From positions 1-18,986 of the forward strand of contig CALFXR010000009.1 of assembly GCA_937958475.1 (NCBI GenBank): a stretch of 18,986 nucleotides of DNA, written 5' to 3'. The DNA comes from an uncultured Mesorhizobium sp. (lineage in GTDB: Bacteria; Pseudomonadota; Alphaproteobacteria; Rhizobiales; Rhizobiaceae). Below, piece after piece: positions 1 through 6,139 of the stretch. Position numbers and translations under genes: made by a program. The first letter of the stretch is position 1. Each line of letters opens with the position of its first letter. The notes under the pieces were generated by a model. It made no database searches, was not told where the DNA came from, and saw nothing but the letters and a program-made list of their open reading frames with translations.

Positions 1-389
1 GCGGGCTCGGTCGCTTCGGGAGCAGGAGCCGCCTGATCGGCCGGCGGCGTCGCTGCGGGCGCCGCGGCGCCCGGTGTCGCCGGCTCGGTGACGGCCGGCT
101 GTTCGGGCGCGGCCGTCGTGTCGGCCGGCACGTCGGCGCCGCCGCGGCCGAAGACGAAGAACGCGATCACGGCGAGAACGATCACCACCGCGGCGATCAG
201 CACGCCGGTTCCGGCGCCCCGGTCGGTTCGCACCACGGCCGCCGAACCGGGAGCGGGGTCGTTCGACGCGATGCGCGGCTCGGGCGTGCGCGGATCCGGC
301 CCCAGCGGGGGAATCGGATTGAATGTGTCTTCGACGACGCGCGGGTCGCGCGTCCTCGGATCGTTCTGGTTGCGGACTGGGTTGGCCAT
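1..389 (-). CDS. Partial single-pass membrane protein with Pro/Ala-rich tail
   Basis: This reading frame starts at the ATG at 387-389 (complement) and runs off the left edge without a stop, so only the first 129 residues are seen. A strong ribosome site (GGAGGAAG) lies just before the ATG. Residues 1-60 are polar and rich in Pro, Asp and Arg. Residues about 62-80 form one hydrophobic membrane segment ending in FFVFGRGG. The rest is a low-complexity stretch of Ala, Pro, Thr and Glu (from about 85 onward), as in extracytoplasmic linkers. The order cytoplasmic stub, membrane helix, disordered linker suggests an anchored periplasmic protein whose folded part, if any, lies outside the window. I do not recognise the family and give no function. 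A sigma-EcfG-like promoter candidate sits 35 nt upstream. The gene points the same way as the small exported peptide gene upstream of it. Confidence 0.75.
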   Translation of the reverse strand, partial: MANPVRNQNDPRTRDPRVVEDTFNPIPPLGPDPRTPEPRIASNDPAPGSAAVVRTDRGAGTGVLIAAVVIVLAVIAFFVFGRGGADVPADTTAAPEQPAVTEPATPGAAAPAATPPADQAAPAPEATEP

Positions 390-423
390 CGGGACTTCCT
401 CCGTCGTCAATGTGTGACGGATC

Positions 424-448
424 AACGCCCGAAACGACTTACGGTTTC
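424..448 (-). promoter_or_regulatory. Candidate sigma-EcfG-type (general stress) promoter
   Basis: Read on the minus strand, GAAAC (448-444) is followed after 16 nt by CGTT (427-424). The known alphaproteobacterial EcfG consensus is GGAAC-N16/17-CGTT, so this has one mismatch in the -35 element and a perfect -10 element. A start site about 7 nt downstream would give a leader of roughly 25-30 nt containing the ribosome site of the gene starting at 389. The same bases also form a perfect inverted repeat (GAAAC-N8-GTTTC, 431-448), which could instead be an operator. Short motifs like this arise by chance, so the call is tentative. Confidence 0.3.
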
Positions 449-549
449 ATCGGGTGTGGCGAGAGCCATGCCCGCATGCGCCGTACGCTGCCGCCGGACG
501 GCGGCGACCAGCGCGCCGCGCCTTCCCGTGTCCGGCGGATTTCGTCCGC

Positions 550-744
550 TCAGCCTTCGTCTTCGACGGAGGACTCGGGCTTAACGATGGTCCCGGTGTT
601 GTCCGGCGTCGACATCGGCGTCGCCGTCGTGCTGGCCACGGTGGTCTCGTCGATTCCGGCCGAGGCGCTGCGCATCATCTCGCAGGCGCTCGCCGCGGAC
701 AGGCCGAGGCCGAGCGCGGCGGCGATCATCAGGAGTCTGGTCAT
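550..744 (-). CDS. Small exported peptide (64 aa), function unknown
   Basis: The protein begins with a clear signal peptide: MTR, then a hydrophobic core LLMIAAALGLGL, then SAASAC. The mature part is about 43 residues, rich in Ser, Thr, Ala and acidic residues, and ends in SSVEDEG. Cys21 follows A-S-A, which is a poor lipobox, so either ordinary signal peptidase cleavage or lipidation is possible. A longer frame begins at 753, but the GGAG at 754-757 would then touch the start codon. From the ATG at 744 the spacing is 9 nt, so I chose 744. A weak stress-sigma-like promoter motif lies at 768-792 and would give a very short leader that also favours the 744 start. I do not recognise a named family. 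It could be a small stress-related envelope peptide, but that is inference only. Confidence 0.6.
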   Translation of the reverse strand: MTRLLMIAAALGLGLSAASACEMMRSASAGIDETTVASTTATPMSTPDNTGTIVKPESSVEDEG

Positions 745-767
745 CGTCTTCATCTCCGGTCGATTGC

Positions 768-792
768 GACGCGGCGAGACTAGCCGGGTTTC
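768..792 (-). promoter_or_regulatory. Weak sigma-EcfG-like promoter candidate
   Basis: On the minus strand GAAAC (792-788) is followed after 16 nt by CGTC (771-768). This has one mismatch in each element relative to GGAAC-N16-CGTT. It is listed because the spacing is identical to the better match at 424-448 upstream of the next gene, and because it lies just where a promoter for the 64-residue exported peptide should be. Confidence 0.2.
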
Positions 793-820
793 GCCGATTC
801 GCGAAGTGAGGTCTGTGTGA

Positions 821-1885
821 TCAGTTCGCGGCGGTGACCGTGTAGCCCGCCTTGCGCAGCAGCTCGACGACGCCTTCCGCGCCCGGCAGGTGAAGGGCGC
901 CGATGGCGACGAAGGCGCCGCCCTTCTGCAGGAGCGGCTCGGCCTCGGCCGCCATCGTCTTGTTGCGCGCGGTGACCATGACTTCCTCGAAGGCGGCGTA
1001 GCTGTCCTCTTTTTCGCCGTCCGGCAGCACTACCTTGAACAGCGGCCAGATCGCGCCGACCTCACCCTGTACGTAGAGGGAGATCATCGTCTCGACGACG
1101 TCGTCCATGCGGTCGCCGAGCTTCAGCGTGTCGACGAGGCCGCGGATGTGGAACTCCATCGGCAGCGAGGCCATCGCCTCGAGTTGGTCGGTCACCGTCT
1201 CCAGGCCGCGCAGTTCCTTGCCCGCCGCCTCGGCGTCCTGAGCCAGCTTGACGTCGAGCACCGGCAGGCCGGCGGCCTTGCGCGCCATCTCGCAGGCGGG
1301 AAGCGCCACCATGGCCGACAGCATCCACGGCTTCATCTTGGCGACGCTGGCGAGCGGGATGCCCCGCTCCGAGAGGGCTGCTTCCACCGCCTCGGCATCC
1401 TCGGGCGAGAGCAGCGATTTCAGCGTCGTCTGGTCGGTGAACATCATCAGCTCGGGCTTCTGCATGATCGCCGCCATCATCTCCGCCTGGTCGAGCACGT
1501 CGGTGGTCTCGATGACGACGGTCGCGGAGGCGTCGTAGGCCGCCTGCGCCGCGTCCGGCAGCGCGGTCACGCGCGGATCGGTCATGTGCATGGTGCCGAA
1601 CAGGTAGGACGTGCCGAGGCCCGCCTTCTCGATCTTCCACAGGAGGCCGCTGCCGTTCGGGGTCGCCCGTGCGTCTTCCTCGATCTTCCCGGCCGCGGCC
1701 GGGTCGTCCTTCCTCAGCGCCTGCATGAGGTCGACCCCGGTACATACGGGCGTTTCCGCCCGCGCCTGGCCGACGGCGAATGCCGCGACCAGCAGGAACG
1801 ACAGGAAGAAGAGCACGTTGATCGCGGCCAGCAGCTTGAGCGCCGGCATGGCGAGACGATCGGCGAGGGCGACGGCGCGGTTCAT
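821..1885 (-). CDS. TraB/GumN family protein (putative TIKI-like metalloprotease)
   Basis: This 354-residue protein has an N-terminal membrane segment or uncleaved signal (about residues 17-39, ending VGQARAE) and then a TraB/PrgY/GumN domain. The two hallmark GxxH motifs are present: GTMH at residues 97-100 within YLFGTMHMTDPRV, and GALH at 329-332 near the C-terminus. Family members related to eukaryotic TIKI proteins are proposed membrane-tethered metallopeptidases that use these motifs. The bacterial versions have few proven substrates, so activity here is inferred from the family. The predicted position is the periplasmic face of the inner membrane. It lies 83 nt downstream of xerC on the same strand and could be read from that transcript. 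The ribosome site before the ATG (GCGGG) is modest. Length is a little above the roughly 300 residues usual for GumN proteins, because of the N-terminal anchor. Confidence 0.88.
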   Translation of the reverse strand: MNRAVALADRLAMPALKLLAAINVLFFLSFLLVAAFAVGQARAETPVCTGVDLMQALRKDDPAAAGKIEEDARATPNGSGLLWKIEKAGLGTSYLFGTMHMTDPRVTALPDAAQAAYDASATVVIETTDVLDQAEMMAAIMQKPELMMFTDQTTLKSLLSPEDAEAVEAALSERGIPLASVAKMKPWMLSAMVALPACEMARKAAGLPVLDVKLAQDAEAAGKELRGLETVTDQLEAMASLPMEFHIRGLVDTLKLGDRMDDVVETMISLYVQGEVGAIWPLFKVVLPDGEKEDSYAAFEEVMVTARNKTMAAEAEPLLQKGGAFVAIGALHLPGAEGVVELLRKAGYTVTAAN

Positions 1886-1968
1886 CCCGCGTTTCTAGGC
1901 GCAAATCACGGCAAAACCGTTAATCCGGCCGCGACAATTGCCCTCAACCCTGCCGCGCCGCTCGCCTC

Positions 1969-2907
1969 TCAGGCGCGCGGATGCGCCGCCTCGTAGATGT
2001 CGAGCAGCCGCGCCGTGTCGACTGCGGTATAGACCTGGGTCGTCGACAGGCTGGCATGGCCGAGCAGTTCCTGGATGGTGCGCAGGTCGCCGCCGCGCCC
2101 GAGAAGATGCGTGGCGAAGGAATGGCGCAGCGCGTGCGGCGTCGCCGTCTCCGGCAGCGCCAGCGCCGAGCGCAGGCGGCGCATCTCGCGCTGCACGATC
2201 GCCGGGTCGAGCGGTCCGCCGCGGGCGCCGCGGAAAAGAAGCTCCTTCTGGCCGACATGGTAGGGGCACAGCCGCCGGTATTCGGCGACGGCCGCCGCGG
2301 CCACCGGCAGCACGGGCACGAGGCGGGTCTTGCCGCCCTTGCCGGTGACGCGCAGCGTCTGCGCGCCGGTGCCGGCGAAATCCTCGCCGGTGAGGCCCAG
2401 CGCTTCCGAGATGCGCAGGCCGGAGCCGTAGAGCAGCGTCAGCACGGCCGCGTTGCGCGCCGCGATCCAAGGCTCCTCGGCGATCTGGCCCTCGGCCGAG
2501 ACCACCTTGCGCGCATCCGCAGCCGTCAGCGGTTTGGGCAGCGACTTCGGCTGCCGCGGCGCGCGCAGGGCGGCTGCGCCGGCCGCATTGACCAGCCCGC
2601 GGCGTTCGAGGAAGCGCAGCAGCGAGCGGATGCCGGCGAGCCCGCGCCCCAGCGTGCGCGCCCCGGCGCCGTCGGCGCGACGCTGGGCGAGGAAGGCGCG
2701 CAGGTCCGCCGGCCTCAGCCCCTCGATCTCGGCGATGCCGGGCGGTCCGCCGCAATGGCCGGTGAGGAACTGCAGGAACTGGCGCGTGTCGCGCTCGTAG
2801 GCCTCCACCGTCAGCGGCGACATGCGGCGTTCGCGCGACAGCGTCTTCAGCCAGTCGGCGCGCGCCTTGTGGAGGTCGTCCTTCGCCGGGATGAGGAATT
2901 GCTGCAT
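1969..2907 (-). CDS. xerC: Tyrosine recombinase XerC
   Basis: This is a site-specific tyrosine recombinase that, with XerD at dif, resolves chromosome dimers at the terminus near the division septum. Residues about 10-105 form the SAM-like core-binding domain, and about 125-305 the catalytic domain. All catalytic residues are visible: Arg165 (GSGLRISEAL), Lys190 (TGKGGKTR), His258 and Arg261 (HALRHSFATHLL), His284 (LLGHASLSTTQ) and nucleophile Tyr293 (VYTAVD). At 312 residues it is typical of XerC/XerD. A TTG at 2928 would add seven residues, but the ATG at 2907 has GAGAGG 8 nt upstream, so I chose it. It is divergent from rimM, with 110 nt between the starts. XerC rather than XerD is the better reading from overall resemblance, but the two are close paralogues. 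No att-like repeats or phage genes flank it, which argues against a mobile-element integrase. Confidence 0.87.
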   Translation of the reverse strand: MQQFLIPAKDDLHKARADWLKTLSRERRMSPLTVEAYERDTRQFLQFLTGHCGGPPGIAEIEGLRPADLRAFLAQRRADGAGARTLGRGLAGIRSLLRFLERRGLVNAAGAAALRAPRQPKSLPKPLTAADARKVVSAEGQIAEEPWIAARNAAVLTLLYGSGLRISEALGLTGEDFAGTGAQTLRVTGKGGKTRLVPVLPVAAAAVAEYRRLCPYHVGQKELLFRGARGGPLDPAIVQREMRRLRSALALPETATPHALRHSFATHLLGRGGDLRTIQELLGHASLSTTQVYTAVDTARLLDIYEAAHPRA

Positions 2908-3017
2908 GCTGGGAGCCTCTCGGCCCAAAATGACGCGGGCAGGTTAGCATCCGGTGAAGCGCTGCGCGATTGAAATGCGGCGTCTGCCGGACTAGACCAG
3001 ACGAAAGGACATCGCCC

Positions 3018-3629
3018 ATGCCGAAGCCGAAAAAACCCGTGAAGATGGCCGTCATCGGCGCCGCGCACGGCATCCGCGGCGAGGTGCGCGTCAAGACCTT
3101 CACCGCCGATCCGCTCGGGCTCGCCCATTACGGCCCGCTCCATGCGAAGGACGGCCGCGCCTTCGAGATCGTCTCCATCCGGCCGCAGGCGACCGTCGTC
3201 GTCGTGCAGTTCCGCGGCGTCGCCGACCGCAGTGCCGCCGAGGCGCTCAACGGCATCGAGCTCTTCGTCGACCGCTCGGCACTTCCCGCCGACCTTGAGG
3301 ACGAGGAGTTCTACCACGCCGACCTCGTCGGCCTTGCCGTGCGCGACACCGCCGGCGACACGATCGGCAAGGTCAAGGCCGTGCTCAACTACGGCGGCGG
3401 CGACATTCTCGAAGTGGCGATGGACGACGGCGACGACGCGCTGATCCCCTTCACCAAGGCCGCCGTGCCGCAGATCGCGACAGGGGAGGGCCACGTCGTC
3501 GTCGATCCGCTCGCGGCGGGGCTGGTGACCGGCGACGACGAGTTGAGCGAACACCACGCCGAGGCCGAAGACGGCTTCGACCCGAAGCGGCGGCCGCGCG
3601 GCCCGAGCGGGGCCGGGGGCAACCGGTGA
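3018..3629 (+). CDS. rimM: Ribosome maturation factor RimM
   Basis: RimM binds ribosomal protein S19 and helps mature the head of the 30S subunit in the cytoplasm. The 203-residue protein has the N-terminal RimM barrel with the family motif around residues 11-25 (AVIGAAHGIRGEVRV). The linker EEFYHADLVGL follows at 96-106, then a PRC-barrel domain to about residue 172 (GDILEV, ALIPF). The last 30 residues are a polar, Arg/Pro/Gly-rich tail that looks disordered. The frame could be opened at 2970, but AAAGGA at 3004-3009 with good spacing supports the ATG at 3018. It overlaps trmD by 4 nt (GTGA), so the two are translationally coupled. The usual upstream partner rpsP is not adjacent here; xerC faces away instead. 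Confidence 0.95.
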   Translation: MPKPKKPVKMAVIGAAHGIRGEVRVKTFTADPLGLAHYGPLHAKDGRAFEIVSIRPQATVVVVQFRGVADRSAAEALNGIELFVDRSALPADLEDEEFYHADLVGLAVRDTAGDTIGKVKAVLNYGGGDILEVAMDDGDDALIPFTKAAVPQIATGEGHVVVDPLAAGLVTGDDELSEHHAEAEDGFDPKRRPRGPSGAGGNR

Positions 3630-4336
3630 GCTTTCGCGCCACCGTCCTGACGCTCTATCCCGACATGTTCCCCGGCGCACTCGGCCTCTCTCTCGCCGGC
3701 CGCGCGCTGGAGCAGGGCGTCTGGTCGCTCGAGGCCGTGCAGATCCGCGATTTCGCCACCGACCGGCACCGCACGGTCGACGACACGCCGGCCGGCGGCG
3801 GCGCCGGCATGGTCATGCGCGCCGACGTCATGGCCCGCGCCATCGACCGCGCCGCGCCCGCCGGCGACCCCCGCCCGAAGCTGTTGATGAGCCCGCGCGG
3901 CCGGCCGCTCACCCAGGAGCGCGTGCGCGAACTCGCCGCCGGGCCCGGCGCGGTGATCGTCTGCGGCCGCTTCGAAGGCGTCGACCAGCGCGTCATCGAC
4001 GCGCGCGGCCTCGAGGAGGTCTCGATCGGCGACTACATCCTGTCGGGCGGCGAGCCGGCCGCGCTCGTCCTGCTCGACGCGGTCGTGCGGCTGCTGCCGG
4101 GCGTCATGGGCAACGAGGCGTCCGGCGCCGAGGAGAGCTTCGAGGGCGGGCTGCTCGAGCACCCGCACTACACGCGGCCGCAGGAATGGGAAGGCCTCGC
4201 CATCCCCGAGGTGCTGACGTCGGGCAACCACGGAAAGATCGCGGCCTGGCGGCGCGCCGAGGCCGAGAGGCTGACCGCCGAGCGGCGGCCCGACCTTCTT
4301 GCGAAACGCGCCGCGCCTCACCCCGTCACGAAGTAG
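3626..4336 (+). CDS. trmD: tRNA (guanine-N1-)-methyltransferase TrmD
   Basis: TrmD methylates N1 of G37, next to the anticodon, using S-adenosylmethionine, and so prevents +1 frameshifting. It is a SPOUT-class enzyme that works as a knotted dimer in the cytoplasm. The 236 residues carry the family signatures in order: TLYPDMFPG (9-17), the VDDTPAGGGAGMVMR loop (51-65), the cofactor-knot segments GRFEGVDQRV (114-123) and SIGDYILSGGEPAA (133-146), then LLEHPHYTRPQEWEG (176-190) and SGNHGKIAAWRR (199-210). Length is normal for the family. The GTG start lies inside the rimM stop (GTGA overlap) after a G-rich ribosome site. The 3' end overlaps the convergent transporter gene by 19 bp, so the two stop codons are interleaved. 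Confidence 0.96.
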   Translation: MSFRATVLTLYPDMFPGALGLSLAGRALEQGVWSLEAVQIRDFATDRHRTVDDTPAGGGAGMVMRADVMARAIDRAAPAGDPRPKLLMSPRGRPLTQERVRELAAGPGAVIVCGRFEGVDQRVIDARGLEEVSIGDYILSGGEPAALVLLDAVVRLLPGVMGNEASGAEESFEGGLLEHPHYTRPQEWEGLAIPEVLTSGNHGKIAAWRRAEAERLTAERRPDLLAKRAAPHPVTK

Positions 4337-5070
4337 TACACCGCCAGGAACACGCCGACGGCGATGACGAAGCCGCGCACGGCCACCTGCGGCACGCGCT
4401 TGGCTGCCCAGACGCCGGCATAGCCGCCGAGCGCCACGCCCGGCACCATGACCAGCGCTTCCGGCCAGGCGACGACGCCGCCGGAGACGAAGACGGCGAT
4501 GGCGACCGCGGCGATGACGATCGACAGCATGTTCTTCAGCGCGTTGAGGCGGTGGTAGTCTCCGGTCTGGGTCAGCCCCAGCGTCGCCAGCATCATCACG
4601 CCCATGCCGGCGCCGAAGAAGCCGCCGTAGACGGCGGTGGCGAACTGCACCACCGAGCCGGCGGCGGTGCCGATCGCAGCCTCGCGGCCGGCCTTCGGCT
4701 TCGGCTTCAGCCACGGTCCGGCGGCGAACAGCGCGGTGGCGCCGATCAGCAGCCAGGGCACCAGGGCGCGGAAGGACGGGTTGTCGAGCGCGAGCAAAAG
4801 CAGCGCGCCGGCCAGCGCACCGATCGCCGAGATGACCGCCATGGCCACCGCCTCGCGCCACATGGTGCGGATGTCCTTCCAGTAGGCCAGTGTCGACGTG
4901 ATGTAGCCGGGGAACTGGGTCACCGACGACGTGGCGTTGGCCGAGATCGGCGGGATGCCGGCGAGCGACAGCGCGCCGAAGGTGATGAACGTGCCGCCGC
5001 CGGCGACGGCGTTGACCGCGCCCGACAGGAAGCCGGCGAGGAAGAGAATGGCGGCGATGGCGAGCGACAT
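4318..5070 (-). CDS. TauE/SafE (TSUP) family membrane transporter
   Basis: This 250-residue protein is almost wholly hydrophobic, with about seven or eight membrane helices, and belongs to the TauE/SafE/TSUP group. Members of that group are linked to export of sulfite, sulfoacetate and related organosulfur anions. The internal duplication typical of the family is visible. The first half has AGFLSGAVNAVAGGGTFIT (12-30) followed by the SANATSSV signature (43-50). The second half has YGGFFGAGMGVMMLATLGL (148-166) followed by HRLNALKNML (173-182). The substrate cannot be told from sequence, and no sulfur-metabolism gene is next to it. The gene runs opposite to trmD and rplS, so it interrupts the usual trmD-rplS order. 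The ribosome site is weak. It has a 19-bp tail-to-tail overlap with trmD. Confidence 0.9.
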   Translation of the reverse strand: MSLAIAAILFLAGFLSGAVNAVAGGGTFITFGALSLAGIPPISANATSSVTQFPGYITSTLAYWKDIRTMWREAVAMAVISAIGALAGALLLLALDNPSFRALVPWLLIGATALFAAGPWLKPKPKAGREAAIGTAAGSVVQFATAVYGGFFGAGMGVMMLATLGLTQTGDYHRLNALKNMLSIVIAAVAIAVFVSGGVVAWPEALVMVPGVALGGYAGVWAAKRVPQVAVRGFVIAVGVFLAVYYFVTG

Positions 5071-5390
5071 CTGTTCGGGATTCCGGCGGCGGTTTCGCCG
5101 GGTTTAGGCAGGCAGGGCCGGCATTGCAACGGGAATGACGGCCGCTCCCGCGACCTGCGGCGTCCCTTTCCGCACGGAGGCAGGCATCGCAAGGCCGTCG
5201 CGCGGTGGACAAATCCCGCGCGATGGTATATCGGCCCACCCGGAAGCCGGGAAAACCCGGTACCGCAACCAAGACCTAGTGAATTCGCCCCTGCCTCTCC
5301 TCTCGGAAGGGCATAGCCGGACGGTCGAAGAACTGATCGGCAAGCGCGGGCGCTCTGGCTGGCGCAAGAACGAAAGAAAGGTTCCACGCG
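5071..5390 (+). other. 320-nt gene-free divergent region containing the rplS leader
   Basis: This gap separates the outward-facing transporter gene (minus) and rplS (plus). Open frames across it are GC-rich shadows without ribosome sites or recognisable protein sequence. It holds a possible promoter at 5206-5232. Just after that come three short complementary blocks: CCCGG at 5239-5243, CCGGG at 5247-5251 and CCCGG at 5256-5260. The middle block can pair with either neighbour, so two exclusive small hairpins are possible at the very start of the transcript. The ribosome site of rplS (GAAAGG, 5376-5381) closes the region. No RNA gene is recognised in it. Confidence 0.5.
5206..5232 (+). promoter_or_regulatory. 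Possible sigma-70 promoter for rplS
   Basis: TGGACA (5206-5211) and TATATC (5227-5232) resemble the -35 and -10 elements of rhizobial housekeeping promoters, but the 15-nt spacer is shorter than the usual 16-18. A start near 5239 would give a leader of about 150 nt before rplS. It is the most promoter-like AT-rich spot in the gap. Confidence 0.3.
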
Positions 5391-5903
5391 ATGGACATCA
5401 TCCGTCAGCTCGAGGCCGAACAGGCCGCCAAGATCGAAGCCAAGCGCACGCTCCCCGAATTCCAGCCGGGCGACACCGTCCGCGTCCAGGTGCGCGTCAC
5501 CGAAGGTTCGCGCACCCGCGTCCAGGCCTATGAGGGCGTCTGCATCGCCCGCTCCGGCTCGGGCTTCCAGGAGAACTTCACGGTTCGCAAGATTTCCTAC
5601 GGCGAGGGCGTCGAGCGCGTCTTCCCGGTCTACTCGCCGCTCGTCGAGGGCGTCGAGATCGTGCGCCGCGGCAAGGTCCGCCGCGCCAAGCTCTATTACC
5701 TGCGCGACCGCCGCGGCAAGTCGGCCCGCATCACCGAGAACACCGGCGTGCGCGCCCGCAAGCTGAACGACGCCGAGCGCGACGCGCTGAACGCCGAGAA
5801 GGCCCGCGTCGAGGCCGAGAAGGTCGCCGCCGCCCAGGCGCTGGCCGCCGAGAAGGCCGCAGCCGAGAAGGCCGCAGCGGAGAAGGCTTCCGCCGCCGAA
5901 TAG
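5391..5903 (+). CDS. rplS: 50S ribosomal protein L19
   Basis: L19 sits at the interface of the 30S and 50S subunits in the large subunit. Residues 1-125 match the L19 core: MDIIRQLEAEQ, then FQPGDTVRVQVRV, then EGVCIARSGSGFQENFTVRK, then VERVFPVYSPLVEGVEIVRRGKVRRAKLYYLR. The protein is 170 residues against about 115-125 in most bacteria. The extra 45 residues form a highly charged Ala/Glu/Lys helix ending in a short perfect repeat, a long tail of the kind found on L19 of many rhizobia. The ribosome site GAAAGG lies 9 nt before the ATG. The gene stands alone: it is cut off from trmD by the opposite-strand transporter gene and ends at a strong terminator 30 nt downstream. It therefore probably has its own promoter, unlike the classical rpsP-rimM-trmD-rplS operon. 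Confidence 0.97.
   Translation: MDIIRQLEAEQAAKIEAKRTLPEFQPGDTVRVQVRVTEGSRTRVQAYEGVCIARSGSGFQENFTVRKISYGEGVERVFPVYSPLVEGVEIVRRGKVRRAKLYYLRDRRGKSARITENTGVRARKLNDAERDALNAEKARVEAEKVAAAQALAAEKAAAEKAAAEKASAAE
5847..5891 (+). repeat. Three 15-bp tandem repeats in the rplS tail (AEKAA units)
   Basis: The unit GCCGAGAAGGCCGCA occurs exactly twice (5847-5861, 5862-5876), followed by a diverged third copy (5877-5891). It is in frame with rplS from residue 153 and encodes AEKAA, AEKAA, AEKAS. The units favour a continuous charged helix. Copy number could vary between strains. Confidence 0.85.
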
Positions 5904-5932
5904 GCAGCCGGGCCGTCCGGGAAGAGGTTGGG

Positions 5933-5958
5933 AAAAGGCGGCTTCGGCCGCCTTTTTT
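5933..5958 (+). terminator. Rho-independent terminator of rplS
   Basis: A perfect 6-bp GC stem (GGCGGC 5937-5942 with GCCGCC 5947-5952) closes on a stable TTCG tetraloop and is followed by six T residues (5953-5958). Four A residues before the stem pair with the T run, so it may also work on the minus strand. It lies 30 nt after the rplS stop and isolates rplS from the transporter operon. Confidence 0.95.
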
Positions 5959-6065
5959 CGTTGCCCGTGCTGTCCGGACCGGCGCTTCGCCGGCGAGCCG
6001 ATCGCTTTCCCGGCCGACCGGGGGGAGTACGTTCGCGCAACGGCGTGATCGCGCGCCTCTCCTGC

Positions 6066-6093
6066 TTGCGCCGCCGTTGCGCCGCGCTAAAGT
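6066..6093 (+). promoter_or_regulatory. Possible promoter of the amino-acid-binding protein operon
   Basis: TTGCGC (6066-6071) and TAAAGT (6088-6093) are separated by 16 nt and lie downstream of the rplS terminator. Transcription would start near 6100. The leader would then open with a perfect 6-bp hairpin (GGCCCT 6107-6112, AGGGCC 6116-6121, triloop CGC) just before the ribosome site. Match quality is moderate only. Confidence 0.25.
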
Positions 6094-6139
6094 CGGCTTC
6101 TCTCAAGGCCCTCGCAGGGCCGCCTTCCAGGAGCGCGTC

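Noticed and set aside
490..505. GCCGCC-GGAC-GGCGGC hairpin between the two left-end genes as a terminator
   Set aside because: The stem is perfect, but no T run follows on either strand, and such GC stems are common by chance here.
1969..2907. Reading the tyrosine recombinase as a phage or island integrase
   Set aside because: The length and motifs are those of XerC, the neighbours are chromosomal, and no tRNA or att repeats are present.
2970..2998. TTGAAA-N17-TAGACC as the rimM promoter
   Set aside because: The predicted start would fall inside the rimM ribosome site, and the -10 match is poor.
5135..5533. A 132-residue frame across the rplS leader
   Set aside because: It has no ribosome site, runs into rplS in another frame and does not resemble any protein; the region reads better as a leader.
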